From positions 2,247,635-2,311,634 of the forward strand of contig CP139021.1 of the NCBI GenBank assembly GCA_034044135.1: DNA of 64,000 bases, in the 5' to 3' direction. The position numbers and the translations under genes are program-made. The notes below the pieces were generated by a model. The model was not told the DNA's origin and did no database searches. It saw nothing but the letters and a program-made list of their open reading frames with translations. Position 1 is the first letter of the stretch; each line of letters begins with the position of its first letter. Source of the DNA: Flammeovirgaceae bacterium SG7u.111 (lineage in GTDB: Bacteria > Bacteroidota > Bacteroidia > Cytophagales > Flammeovirgaceae). Below, one piece after another: positions 26,151-34,958 of the stretch.

Positions 26151-27203
26151 ATGAAAAAGCTAAATCCATATATAATCGATACTACGCTGAGGGATGGTGA
26201 GCAAACTCCTGGTGTTGCATTTTCGATAGATGAAAAAATGAAAATCGCCGCTATGCTTGATGAGCTTGGGATAGATGAGGTAGAAGCTGGGACACCGGTG
26301 ATTGGGGAGGAAGAACAAGAAGCGATATCTACAATTGCCCAAGCTGGGTTTTGCTTCAAAACCTCCAGCTGGTGTAGGGCAAAAACTGAGGATATCGTCC
26401 AAGCAGCAAGGCTAGGAGCGCAATGTATCAATATTTCTTTGCCTGTTTCTAGCATCCAGATGGAGACACTGGGCAAAGACCGAAGGTGGGTGATGGGTCA
26501 GTTGAAAGAAACCCTAGCCTTGGCAAAAGGCTTGTTCCCCCACGTGACGATGGGCGCACAAGATGCCAGCAGAGCAGAACCCGAGTTTCTCCAACATTAC
26601 ATATGGAATGCGATTGATGCTGGTGCCGACCGGATCAGAATTGCCGATACGGTCGGGATATTGGATCCAATAGAAACTTTTGAATTTATTTCAGGTTTGA
26701 AAAAACTGTTTTCCTTCCAACCTATCGAGTTCCATGGGCATAACGATTACGGAATGGCAACCGCAAATGCTGTGGCAGCCATGAAAGCAGGAGCAGATTG
26801 CATAAGTGCAACGGTTAACGGTTTGGGTGAGCGAGCAGGAAATTCCGCCTTAGAAGAGCTGATCGCTTATTTGTATTCCAAGCAGGGAGCTGATCGGTTT
26901 TGTACGAAGATTCTCAACCAGCTATGTCGCTATGTAGCTGCCTTAAGCGATTCGGCAATTCCCAAGCAAAAAGCCATTACGGGCGGGAACGCATTCAGGC
27001 ACGAGTCGGGCATTCATACTTCGGCCATCTTGCGAAATGTAAAATCTTACCAAGTCATTAACCCGGCAGATTTTGGGGTAGAAGGTACGCGGATCGCTTT
27101 GGGAAAACATTCGGGCAAGGCTTCTTTTGAAGCCTTTTCCCAAAGGAATATCGAACGTTGGAACGAGATTCAGCTGACCGAGCCCTTCTTCTCAGGTGAG
27201 TAG
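26151..27203 (+). CDS. nifV: Homocitrate synthase NifV
   Basis: NifV condenses acetyl-CoA and 2-oxoglutarate to homocitrate, the organic ligand of FeMo-co. The 350-residue protein has the DRE-TIM barrel signature: IDTTLRDGEQTPGVAF at residues 9-24 holds the catalytic Arg and metal Asp, and EFHGHNDYGMATANA holds the metal-binding His pair. GGNAFRHESGIHTSAIL and the ALGKHSGK motif follow near the C-terminus. It lacks the long regulatory C-terminal domain of lysine-pathway homocitrate or isopropylmalate synthases, consistent with NifV. It is the last gene of the nif run and its stop overlaps the end of a convergent acetyltransferase gene by 12 bases. Confidence 0.93.
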   Translation: MKKLNPYIIDTTLRDGEQTPGVAFSIDEKMKIAAMLDELGIDEVEAGTPVIGEEEQEAISTIAQAGFCFKTSSWCRAKTEDIVQAARLGAQCINISLPVSSIQMETLGKDRRWVMGQLKETLALAKGLFPHVTMGAQDASRAEPEFLQHYIWNAIDAGADRIRIADTVGILDPIETFEFISGLKKLFSFQPIEFHGHNDYGMATANAVAAMKAGADCISATVNGLGERAGNSALEELIAYLYSKQGADRFCTKILNQLCRYVAALSDSAIPKQKAITGGNAFRHESGIHTSAILRNVKSYQVINPADFGVEGTRIALGKHSGKASFEAFSQRNIERWNEIQLTEPFFSGE

Positions 27204-27959
27204 GTTGCTTGGAATGGTTTCGCCCAACATATAATTCCTCATATGGAATTGTTCTTTGAAGCCCAGGCGTTCGTAGATTCCTTTGCCCATTGCCGAGGCT
27301 TGAAGAACCAAATGCTTGGCTTGGTTTTCTCTTGATTTGTTGATCAATTGCTTCATTATCTGTTCGGCAAAGCCTTTTTTTCTCATTTCGGGAATGACTC
27401 CAACGCCGTGGATGCCCGCTACCGCTCCTGTTTGGTAAAGGATGGCAGTACCTACGGGTTGGTTTTTATGAAAAGCGAGGTAGAACGCAATAGAGCCCCA
27501 GGTTTTTTCCAGAATGTGCGCGCCTATTTTGTAACCAAACGCTTGGGGGTAAAGTTCTGCCCACAAGTTGGCTTCTTTTCTGGAGGAAATTCGCTGCAAA
27601 GAGAAGTCTTCTTGTTCCTCAAAAGCATTTGGGATTTCCATGTGCATACCTACTTGTTCAAAAATAAGCTCAAAGCCATTTTTCTCTAGCAACTTGTACC
27701 GCTGGCTTCCATCCAATTCCCAATGGGGAACGATCAACGGTGAAGAAGCAGATCGGATTTGCTCTTTTGCCTTGGCAATGTTGGGCTGGCTGATAGACTG
27801 CTTAAACCAGAGCCTGTTGGGCCAGTCGGAGTTTTTTATCTCGCAAAAGTCAAAAGCATCTTCTGACTGATAAGTGGCAAATGAAAAGCTTGCTTCTCTC
27901 CAAAAAGAAGTCAAGTTTGAGATATTTGCTTCAATTAAATTTTCTTGTTCTGCTTTCAT
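27192..27959 (-). CDS. GNAT-family N-acetyltransferase
   Basis: A 255-residue acetyltransferase. The acetyl-CoA binding motif of the family is in the last third: GVGVIPEMRKKGFAEQIMKQL, then LQASAMGKGIYERLGFKE. The first 130 residues are less conserved and probably form a second, degenerate GNAT-like half that shapes the acceptor site. The acceptor is unknown. It overlaps the next gene (YdcZ-like transporter, same strand, upstream) by four bases, indicating an operon. Its 3' end overlaps nifV, with no room for a conventional terminator between them. Confidence 0.85.
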   Translation of the reverse strand: MKAEQENLIEANISNLTSFWREASFSFATYQSEDAFDFCEIKNSDWPNRLWFKQSISQPNIAKAKEQIRSASSPLIVPHWELDGSQRYKLLEKNGFELIFEQVGMHMEIPNAFEEQEDFSLQRISSRKEANLWAELYPQAFGYKIGAHILEKTWGSIAFYLAFHKNQPVGTAILYQTGAVAGIHGVGVIPEMRKKGFAEQIMKQLINKSRENQAKHLVLQASAMGKGIYERLGFKEQFHMRNYMLGETIPSNLLT

Positions 27960-28405
27960 TTCAAGTTGATTAAGACGATTCCGATGATCATGGAGAGAAC
28001 TCCAAAAGCTTTTTTGAGGGTAATAGGTTCAATGGGCAAGTTTAACCAGCCAAATTGGCTAGCAACTACGGAAAAAAGGAGTTGCCCGCACAAGCCGAGG
28101 GAAATCATGGTAGCGATACCCAGCCTCGGGATGGTGTAATAGTATAAACTTAACCCTATTACGCTGCAAAGACCTCCTACAAACCACATGTAATAGGGGA
28201 TGTTGGTTAGTTCTTCCCATTTGGGAACTTCCTTTATACTGAGAAGTACGAAGGTGATGGCGAAGATCAAACTGCTAGAAAAAGCGGCGACTGAGGCAAG
28301 TAAAGGGCTTTTTAGCAACACGCTTAGCTGGGCGTTCAGACCGCCTTGGGCAGCGAGAAACACCCCTCCCACAAAGGCGATGAGCGATAAAAGATATTGG
28401 TTCAT
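27956..28405 (-). CDS. DMT-family (YdcZ/DUF606) membrane protein
   Basis: A 149-residue protein with five hydrophobic segments, filling nearly its entire length. It begins LLSLIAFVGGVFLAAQGGLNAQL, where the small-residue-rich first helix with GGLNAQL is the mark of the YdcZ/DUF606 family. The C-terminus has KAFGVLSMIIGIVLINL, as in half-size drug/metabolite transporters. Such proteins are thought to work as dimers in the inner membrane, with substrates unknown. It is the first gene of a pair with the acetyltransferase. Confidence 0.85.
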   Translation of the reverse strand: MNQYLLSLIAFVGGVFLAAQGGLNAQLSVLLKSPLLASVAAFSSSLIFAITFVLLSIKEVPKWEELTNIPYYMWFVGGLCSVIGLSLYYYTIPRLGIATMISLGLCGQLLFSVVASQFGWLNLPIEPITLKKAFGVLSMIIGIVLINLK

Positions 28406-28481
28406 GATAGATTGATTTTATTTGAACCAAAGGTAGGAAGGCTGAGCCGGTCCTGCATTTACATATGTTGATTTGGAAGGA

Positions 28482-29078
28482 TTATTTCAAACTTTTCCTA
28501 ATCCGGCTGAGCTGGGTGGGGGTGATGCCCAAATGGGAAGCGATGTGAAGTTGGGGGATGCGCTTATTGATATTGGGGTGCTTGGCGAGCAATTTCAAGT
28601 ACCTTTCCTTTGCGTTTTCCATCACTATGGAAACCTCTCGTTGCTCTTTTTCAATCACCCAGTTTTTTTCCAAATAGGCTATGTAATAGTTTTTGAGGTC
28701 ATCATGTTCGTTGATGAGCTTTCGGTATTCGCCGTATTTTAAGCTGATAAGGAGGGAGTCTTCCAAGGCTTCAATTTCGAACTTGGAAGGTTCGTTGAGC
28801 AACATCGATACCGTTGAACCAGCCAAGTCACCTTCTAGGAAAAGGTTTTTGTTGTACGAATTCCCCTCCGAATCCAAGAAAGAAGCCCTCAGCGCTCCTT
28901 TGCAAATGAAGAATACTTTTTTGGCTACTTGACTTATCCTTACCACAAGCTCTTCTTTTCTTACCTCTTCAAACAGGGAAATGGATTTGAGCAGCTCCCA
29001 AGAAGCATCGCTGATGGGATGGTAACTTTCAAATTTTGACCTTAGGTTGTTGTAGTATTTTTCTTTGTCTGTGAGCAT
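28482..29078 (-). CDS. Crp/Fnr-family transcriptional regulator
   Basis: A 198-residue regulator with an N-terminal cyclic-nucleotide-binding-like beta roll (about residues 20-130; VFFICKGALRASFLDSEGN, FLEGDLAGS) and a C-terminal winged helix with IPQLHIASHLGITPTQLSRIRKSL. There is no cysteine pattern for an Fe-S cluster, so it is not a classic Fnr oxygen sensor. The ligand is unknown. It is close to, but 77 bases away from, the YdcZ-like gene on the same strand and may regulate that pair; it could also be the protein that binds the TTTACAT-type palindromes of the nif region, but nothing shows this. Confidence 0.88.
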   Translation of the reverse strand: MLTDKEKYYNNLRSKFESYHPISDASWELLKSISLFEEVRKEELVVRISQVAKKVFFICKGALRASFLDSEGNSYNKNLFLEGDLAGSTVSMLLNEPSKFEIEALEDSLLISLKYGEYRKLINEHDDLKNYYIAYLEKNWVIEKEQREVSIVMENAKERYLKLLAKHPNINKRIPQLHIASHLGITPTQLSRIRKSLK

Positions 29079-29462
29079 AGGTCTTAAAAGTGACTTTGTT
29101 GTAATGGTGCTGAAATATGCTTCGAAATTATTAGAAATGAAAAAGAAGGGCTTGATTACCTATCTTTGGGGCTTTAGAGGGTGTTTAAAATTGTTTCTTC
29201 ACGTTCCAAATGGCTTGTTTTGCCTTATATGTCGTTACTTTCCTTGTGAATAGCTCCACTATTACCTGCGAAAAGTGCCCAGTCGGTGTCCGATCATCTA
29301 AGTCAAAACAATTCCATTTTCACTAGTAAATAAAAACTTTAAACAACCTCTTAAAGAGTTTTGTGATGCTTATAAAACACAAACTAGCTCAGTTTTATAA
29401 AACAATAGTAAAACTATGTATGAGGAATAAATAAATTTTTAATAAATCAAAACTATAGAATT
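29079..29462. other. Divergent intergenic region, Crp/Fnr regulator / PL6 lyase
   Basis: 384 bases without a gene. A TATCTTTG box is at 29161-29168 but has no convincing -33 partner. The last 150 bases are strongly AT-rich and probably hold the promoter of the lyase gene. Confidence 0.4.
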
Positions 29463-31523
29463 ATGTCAAAAGTGAGTTTACTGCTGATAGGCATTATGCT
29501 GTCAGTAGGGTTGTCTGGGGGGACAATGGCTCAAACTTTGGTAACTGACGTTGGTGAACTTCAGGCTGCCATTGATACGCTATCTTCCGGTTCGGAAATT
29601 ATATTGAAAAGTAAAATATGGTCAGATGTTAAAATTGACCTAAATGTAGAAGGAACTGCCGAGCGGCCTGTGATTATACGAGCAGAAGCAGCGGGTACAG
29701 TTTTTTTTGAAGGAAATACCAAGGTCCAACTTGGTGGGTCATATATCAAATTTGATGGTGTTGTGTTTCGCAATCCATCGGGCTTGGTCGTAAGCGATGA
29801 TCGGATTGACCCAATTATTGAATTCAGGGATTCTGACAAGAATGTTTGCAACAATTGTACGGTCACGAATATTACCATTGATAGCTACAACGGTACGGAA
29901 GCGCAAGCTGAGGCTGTGTTCAAATGGATAATAGTCTATGGTCAAAACAATGAAATTAGCTACAGTTCTTTTGTAGGAAAGTACGGTGTGGGAAGTATCA
30001 TCAATGATAATAGGGACGATTCGGACCCTGATTTTACCCGCATCCACCACAATTATTTGGCAGACCGGAAGCCAGTTGGCGAAATGAACGATCTTAACGA
30101 TCAGGATGCGATCCGGATTGGAAATAGTTCTACTTCCTTGTCAGACTCTTACACCCAAGTGTATGAGAATTACTTTGACAATTGGTCGGGTGAGATAGAG
30201 ATCATTTCCAACAAAAGCGGAAAAAATAAGTATTACAATAACACCTTTCGCAACTACCAGGGCTCACTTACGCTGAGGCATGGCGACAACTGTGAAGTGT
30301 ATGGGAATTACTTTTTTGCCAGCCAAAATAATACTACGGCTGGCATCCGGGTGATAGGCGAAGGCCACCTAGTCTACAACAATTACATAGAAGGAGTGAA
30401 TTCTAAAAAAGCAGGTGGTAGCACTTCGGGCGCTACGGGAGGTATCAATATTACTAATGGAAGGCCTGATACCGAACTGAATGGGTATTATCAAGTAAAG
30501 GATGCGAAGATTGTGAACAATACCTTTGTGGACTGCGATTTGGCTATTCGGGTGGGGACACAAGTAAAAAGTGATCTTACGCTAGCGCCTGAGAACCTTG
30601 AGATAGCGAATAATATCATGCTAAATTCGAGCAGCAAAGCGATAAGCGAAAATACAGCACCAATTGGGAATTCGACCTATACGGGGAATATCACACAAAA
30701 TGGAGACTGGGACATTACCTTGGGTACAAATGGAAATATAGAATCAGCTTCGGGTTTGCTAGAGCAAGGGACGGATTTTTATAGGCTTGTTGCCGGTAGT
30801 GCCGCAATTGATGCTGGGCAAGATTCGTATGCTTTTCTTACCAAAGATATATTAGGAGGGGAAAGACCATCGGCTTTTGATGCCGGAGCCGAAGAGTTTG
30901 GTGCAAATGGTGAGCGCAAGCCTTTTGTGGAAGGAGATGTTGGGGTTTTGGTTGGCTTTGGAGCGGGAACTAATGGAGAGATTCCAGCTGAACTTTCGGC
31001 TTCGGTTTCCAGCCTTTCATTTGAGAGCGATTCGGCAGAGATTTCATTCAATGTGTTTTCAAATGTGAGTTGGGAAGTAAGCTCAGATGCTACTTGGTTG
31101 ATCGTGAATCCTGAAAGCGGATCGAATAGCGGTGTGGTTACAGCTACTGTGAGCAAAAACACGGCTCTTGAGGAACGTTCGGCAACCTTGACCATAAGCG
31201 AAGTTGGGGGTTCGGAAGAGGTGAAAGTCACGGTGAGTCAGTCGGGAGAGACATCTGATGTAGTAGGGCTTGATAAAAATCAATTAGCTGATTTGGGCTT
31301 GTCGGTTTATCCAAACCCGGTAAGAAATGGGCAATTGCGCATCAGTTCGGAGCAAAAACTAATTGAGCATGTTCAGGTTGTGGATTTAGCTGGGAAGGTT
31401 CTTGTGGAGCAGAAAATGAAAAGTAAGGAGGTTTTGCTTGATGTAAGCAAGTTGACTTCGGGAATGTATATTGTGATTTTGCCAGGGTTAGGCTCACAAC
31501 AAATATTGATCAAGAATAATTAA
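29463..31523 (+). CDS. Secreted polysaccharide lyase family 6-like protein with BACON and T9SS domains
   Basis: A 686-residue exported enzyme. A signal peptide is cut after TMAQ. Residues 25-470 look like the right-handed beta-helix of PL6 (alginate lyase/chondroitinase B): short N/D/G-rich coils such as NCTVTNITIDSYNG, DQDAIRIGNSS and GEIEIISNKSGKNKYYNNTF, with a family-typical Lys and Arg (LRHGDNCEVYGNYF). A BACON domain follows (about 515-605), a module often linked to glycan binding. The last 70 residues (LSVYPNPVRNG to the end) are a type A T9SS sorting domain, so it should be secreted or surface-attached. Alginate as substrate is likely from the family but not certain. It stands alone, without a SusCD pair nearby. 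Confidence 0.88.
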   Translation: MSKVSLLLIGIMLSVGLSGGTMAQTLVTDVGELQAAIDTLSSGSEIILKSKIWSDVKIDLNVEGTAERPVIIRAEAAGTVFFEGNTKVQLGGSYIKFDGVVFRNPSGLVVSDDRIDPIIEFRDSDKNVCNNCTVTNITIDSYNGTEAQAEAVFKWIIVYGQNNEISYSSFVGKYGVGSIINDNRDDSDPDFTRIHHNYLADRKPVGEMNDLNDQDAIRIGNSSTSLSDSYTQVYENYFDNWSGEIEIISNKSGKNKYYNNTFRNYQGSLTLRHGDNCEVYGNYFFASQNNTTAGIRVIGEGHLVYNNYIEGVNSKKAGGSTSGATGGINITNGRPDTELNGYYQVKDAKIVNNTFVDCDLAIRVGTQVKSDLTLAPENLEIANNIMLNSSSKAISENTAPIGNSTYTGNITQNGDWDITLGTNGNIESASGLLEQGTDFYRLVAGSAAIDAGQDSYAFLTKDILGGERPSAFDAGAEEFGANGERKPFVEGDVGVLVGFGAGTNGEIPAELSASVSSLSFESDSAEISFNVFSNVSWEVSSDATWLIVNPESGSNSGVVTATVSKNTALEERSATLTISEVGGSEEVKVTVSQSGETSDVVGLDKNQLADLGLSVYPNPVRNGQLRISSEQKLIEHVQVVDLAGKVLVEQKMKSKEVLLDVSKLTSGMYIVILPGLGSQQILIKNN

Positions 31524-31532
31524 ACCTGCTCT

Positions 31533-31581
31533 AAAAAAAACGAGTTCAAGAAGCTATTTGCCTTTCTTGAACTCGTTTTTT
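31533..31581. terminator. Bidirectional terminator between lyase and FAH genes
   Basis: AAAAAACGAGTTCAAGAA and its exact complement TTCTTGAACTCGTTTTTT form an 18-bp stem around an 11-base loop, between two convergent genes. Confidence 0.9.
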
Positions 31582-31586
31582 AGTGC

Positions 31587-32201
31587 TTATTTCACTTTTG
31601 TAACCAAAAGCTTTTTTCCTTCCAAGTAACCTTCCATAAGGTCTCCCGAATTGATTTTTTCAACACCATGTGCCGGCGTTCCTGTTAGCAAAATATCTCC
31701 AGGGTTGAGCGTCATGTAAGCAGAAACGTACTCAATGAGCTTGGCAAGGCTCGTGATCATAAGCGATGTATTTCCCTTTTGCTTTTCTACTCCGTTCACT
31801 GTGAGGGAAAAATTGATGTCGTTAAGGTCGGCAAAGTCTGAAACTGGTTGGAATGCTGCAATAGGCGTAGCTCCGTCAAAGCCTTTTGCCAAAGCCCAAG
31901 GTCCTTTGTTAGGCTCGCGGCTCTTCTTCAACACATCTTTTGCCGTAAGGTCATTGGCAACCGTGAGGGCGTCGATGTAATCAAGTGCATCAGCCGCTTT
32001 TACACCTTTACATTTTTTTCCTACCCTAAAGGCAATTTCTACTTCGTACCAAACGTCGTCTGAGATAGAAGGGAGGACTAAATCTTCGTCATTCTCTAAG
32101 AGCGATGAATCAGGTTTTGTGAAGATCAATGGGGTTACTTCGCCTTCTGGCTTTTCACTCATCTCGTTCACATAGTTTTTTCCAATTCCTATAATTTTCA
32201 T
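31587..32201 (-). CDS. Fumarylacetoacetate hydrolase-family protein
   Basis: A 204-residue protein of the FAH superfamily, which cleaves or decarboxylates acylpyruvates and similar dicarbonyl compounds using Mg or Mn. It starts MKIIGIGKNYVNEMSE; the GKNY motif is typical. Metal-binding acidic residues lie in WYEVEIAFRVGKKCKG and ALTVANDLTAKDVL, and the Lys-Gly motif in PWALAKGFDGATPI. The C-terminal LNPGDILLTGTPAHGVEKI is a family hallmark. The small single-domain size fits acylpyruvase/oxaloacetate-decarboxylase-like members (FAHD1). The precise substrate is not known. Confidence 0.9.
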   Translation of the reverse strand: MKIIGIGKNYVNEMSEKPEGEVTPLIFTKPDSSLLENDEDLVLPSISDDVWYEVEIAFRVGKKCKGVKAADALDYIDALTVANDLTAKDVLKKSREPNKGPWALAKGFDGATPIAAFQPVSDFADLNDINFSLTVNGVEKQKGNTSLMITSLAKLIEYVSAYMTLNPGDILLTGTPAHGVEKINSGDLMEGYLEGKKLLVTKVK

Positions 32202-32496
32202 AATAAAAAAGTTAGTGTTGTAAAATGCCGCAATATACTAGTTAGGGCCGATTAGTTTCAAAAATATTGTTGATCTTTCTCCAAAGAAATTCCTTTTAGA
32301 AGAGTGGTCGGTTTTCAAAAAAGTACTTTTGTTTTTCTATACACATAACTTATCTCGCTACTTCTTTTTATATTGGCATAGCCTGATCGTTAAAGTGCTT
32401 TGCTGAAAGATACAATAGGTTTTTCTATGTGTGGAATTCATTGGAAATACTGATTTGAGAGTTAAATCTGGAAGCGAAAGCCGAGAAACAAATAAG

Positions 32497-33891
32497 ATGA
32501 ATAAACTGATAGTTTCGATTGCCATTATCTTGATGGTACTTTCCTTTCCTGCCTGCCAACAGCTCAAACCCGAAAGACCTGAGGCTGAAACCTCTTTGCC
32601 TCCTTTGCAAAATGAGCTTTCCCGTATCAATTTTCCTGTGAGCTACGAAGTAAAACGATTGGAAGACCTTATTAATAAAAAACTGAAAGGGACTGTTCAT
32701 GAAGATCTTAGCTACGATAACAATGGAGGCGACAACTTGAAGCTAGTAGTGAAGCGAGTTGGGCGTATCCAGTTAACAGCTAAAAACAATGTGCTGAAAT
32801 ACAATTTACCTCTCAATGTTTGGTTGCAAAAAAAGGTGTTGGGAAAAGGGAAAGATGGGTATAATGAGAACAAAGGAATGGATTTTACCGTCAATTTGTT
32901 TTTAGAAAGCTCGGTGGCGCTTGGGAGAAGTTGGAAATTATATACCGAGACGAAGTTGAAAAAAGTAGTTTGGGAAAAAGACCCTCAGTTGCGTATCTCT
33001 TTCATAAAAGTGAATATAAGGGGGATAGTCGACAATTTTTTACAAAAGAATTCAGGCTTACTCACCAAACAGATAGATCAGGCGGTTGGGAACGGAGTGA
33101 ATGTGAAAAAATCCATTCAAAAGGTGTGGGTGGATATCCAAAAACCGATTCTGATTAATAAAAAAGTCCACAAAGTTTGGTTGAAAGCAGACCCTAAGGA
33201 AATTGGAATTGGAAATATCAAAACTAAAGGTGAAACACTTGTTATTCCCCTAAGTATTTCCGCTTTTTTTACCACCATGTATGGCAATTCACCCAAATGG
33301 AAAGCGAATAAAAAGCTGCCTTCGCTAAAATTGAATTCGATACCTCCCGCTGGGTTTAATATGGTTGTTTTAGCAAAAATTCCTCACAGTGAGATTAACC
33401 TTTTGTTGGCTAGCCAGCTAAAGGGGAAAGAACTTTTGATAGAAGATAATGAGTTGATAATTAATCGTGTAGAGGTGTTTGGGGGTGGTAAAAAACTATT
33501 TGTAAGGGTTTCAATAAAAGGAGATGTGAGCGGTGATATTTACTTTCAGGGCACGCCTACCTTCGATGCTAAGGAGACCGCTTTTTTTGTAGATAGCTTT
33601 GAGTTTGAGGTGAAAACACAAGAAGCGGTACTGTCCATGGCCGATTGGCTGATGCACGATACCTTGAAAAAGCAAATCAAAGAAGCTTTATATATTTCTT
33701 TGGAGGAAGAAGTAAAAATGTTACCCGAACTGATTTATAATGGGATTGAAAAGGGGAAATCTGGAAAGAAGTTCAGTTTGGTAGTAGATAAAATGGATGC
33801 GACTGTCAAAGATATTATTGTGACAGAGGGAGATATACAAGTGCTGCTTTTTGCAAATGGGAAAGCAAATTTAGAGTTAGAAGATTTGTAA
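32497..33891 (+). CDS. DUF4403-family lipoprotein
   Basis: A 464-residue lipoprotein with signal peptide MNKLIVSIAIILMVLSFPAC, Cys at residue 20. The rest resembles DUF4403: the opening ISRINFPVSYEVKRLEDLINKKL type segment (here NELSRINFPVSYEV) and the repeated beta-alpha halves that suggest a tubular lipid-binding (TULIP-like) fold. No function is established for the family that I can state. The ATG at 32497 is chosen since an upstream in-frame start would bury the signal peptide by 22 residues. It is followed after two bases by the DNA glycosylase gene, so the two are probably co-transcribed. Confidence 0.75.
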   Translation: MNKLIVSIAIILMVLSFPACQQLKPERPEAETSLPPLQNELSRINFPVSYEVKRLEDLINKKLKGTVHEDLSYDNNGGDNLKLVVKRVGRIQLTAKNNVLKYNLPLNVWLQKKVLGKGKDGYNENKGMDFTVNLFLESSVALGRSWKLYTETKLKKVVWEKDPQLRISFIKVNIRGIVDNFLQKNSGLLTKQIDQAVGNGVNVKKSIQKVWVDIQKPILINKKVHKVWLKADPKEIGIGNIKTKGETLVIPLSISAFFTTMYGNSPKWKANKKLPSLKLNSIPPAGFNMVVLAKIPHSEINLLLASQLKGKELLIEDNELIINRVEVFGGGKKLFVRVSIKGDVSGDIYFQGTPTFDAKETAFFVDSFEFEVKTQEAVLSMADWLMHDTLKKQIKEALYISLEEEVKMLPELIYNGIEKGKSGKKFSLVVDKMDATVKDIIVTEGDIQVLLFANGKANLELEDL

Positions 33892-33893
33892 GC

Positions 33894-34496
33894 ATGACGA
33901 AGATTGGTCAGCAATTTTTTGAGGGGAATGATGTGGTGGCTATCGCCAAAAACCTATTGGGGAAGGAGCTTTATTCAAGTTTTGATGGAATAGTTACTGG
34001 AGGGGTAATTGTAGAAACGGAAGCGTATTGTGGGGAAACCGATCGGGCTTGCCATGCTTTTGGAGGAAAACGTACACCTCGCACCGAGGTGATGTTTCAA
34101 GAAGGGGGTAGGGCGTATGTCTATTTGTGTTATGGCATCCATTCTCTTTTTAATATTGTTACCAATAAGGAAAACCGTGCTGATGCAGTTCTGATTAGGG
34201 CGATAGAACCTACGTTGGGGTTAGAAGAGATGCTGCGGAGAAGGCAGATGAAAGAGGTAGAATATCGGCTAACAGCAGGACCAGGTGCCCTGGGGAAAGC
34301 TTTGGGGTTTGCTACAAAACACACGGGACTGCCTGTTTTTGGGGAAACAATCTGGCTAGAAGATCAGGGGGGAATGTATAGCGACCATGAGATATTGGCG
34401 AGCGCTAGGGTGGGTGTGGCTTATGCTGGCGAAGATGCTTTTTTACCATGGAGGTTTAGAATAAATAAAAATCCTTGGTGTAGTAAAGCAAAGTGA
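33894..34496 (+). CDS. 3-methyladenine DNA glycosylase (AAG/MPG type)
   Basis: A 200-residue DNA repair enzyme that removes alkylated purines by cleaving the N-glycosidic bond. It matches the AAG/MPG (type II) family: GGVIVETEAYCGETDRACHAFGGKRTPRTEVMF carries the catalytic Glu and the intercalating Tyr/His context, and GGRAYVYLCYGIHSLFNIVT follows. RLTAGPGALGKALG and FRINKNPWCSK close the protein as usual. The start overlaps nothing and lies two bases after the lipoprotein stop. The sequence just past its stop is a decayed histidine kinase fragment. Confidence 0.92.
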   Translation: MTKIGQQFFEGNDVVAIAKNLLGKELYSSFDGIVTGGVIVETEAYCGETDRACHAFGGKRTPRTEVMFQEGGRAYVYLCYGIHSLFNIVTNKENRADAVLIRAIEPTLGLEEMLRRRQMKEVEYRLTAGPGALGKALGFATKHTGLPVFGETIWLEDQGGMYSDHEILASARVGVAYAGEDAFLPWRFRINKNPWCSKAK

Positions 34497-34501
34497 GCAC
34501 A

Positions 34502-34850
34502 GATAGAGTTGATATCGTATTTTATGATTTGACTTCAGAAGGAAGTATTCATACCTATCAAAACAAATTCGGGAGTATATTTGGCCTTTGCTCTCTAATG
34601 CTGTAAAATATGATTCTCCACAGAGAACTGGCAAGGTTGAACTAACGGTAAAGAAGAGGATTCAAGCTATTTGATCAGCTGTTGGGATAATGGGTTGGGT
34701 ATTGATCTAGATACTTATGGCGATGGAGTTTTCGGGGTTTACTAACGTTTCCATGCTAAGGAGCTTGGCTTGTACCTTGTGAAGATATTAAAGGCAAATA
34801 TTTATGATTTCGCTTATGTCAAACTATTATTAATAGCTAGTGAGGCATAG
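34502..34850 (+). pseudogene. Decayed histidine kinase C-terminal (ATPase) fragment
   Basis: No intact frame exists here, but three frames together give the ATPase end of a kinase like the gene just downstream. The first frame reads VDIVFYDLTSEGSIHTY and later PLLSNAVKY, matching the neighbour's LDIKLNDKTINGTLF and LISNAIKY. A shift leads to GKVELTVKK, matching PKVEVTV. Another shift at about 34668 gives CWDNGLGIDLDTYGDGVFGVY, then an in-frame TAA, then RFHAKELGLYLVK, matching VWDNGLGIDLELY, FGMFQRFH and GLGLYLVK. It is thus a remnant with at least two frameshifts and one stop. The N-terminal part is absent, since the glycosylase gene abuts it. Confidence 0.8.
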
Positions 34851-34958
34851 CAGGGGTATAATAATTGGGTTTTTACTTCATTCTACAAGCTTATAGATAG
34901 ATTCTCGTTTCATTTAAGTGTAGTTTTCATTTGGTACACCTTAAGTTAATAACCATAA

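Noticed and set aside
29161-29168. TATCTTTG as promoter of the PL6 lyase gene
   Set aside because: There is no TTG at the right distance upstream and it lies almost 300 bases before the ATG.
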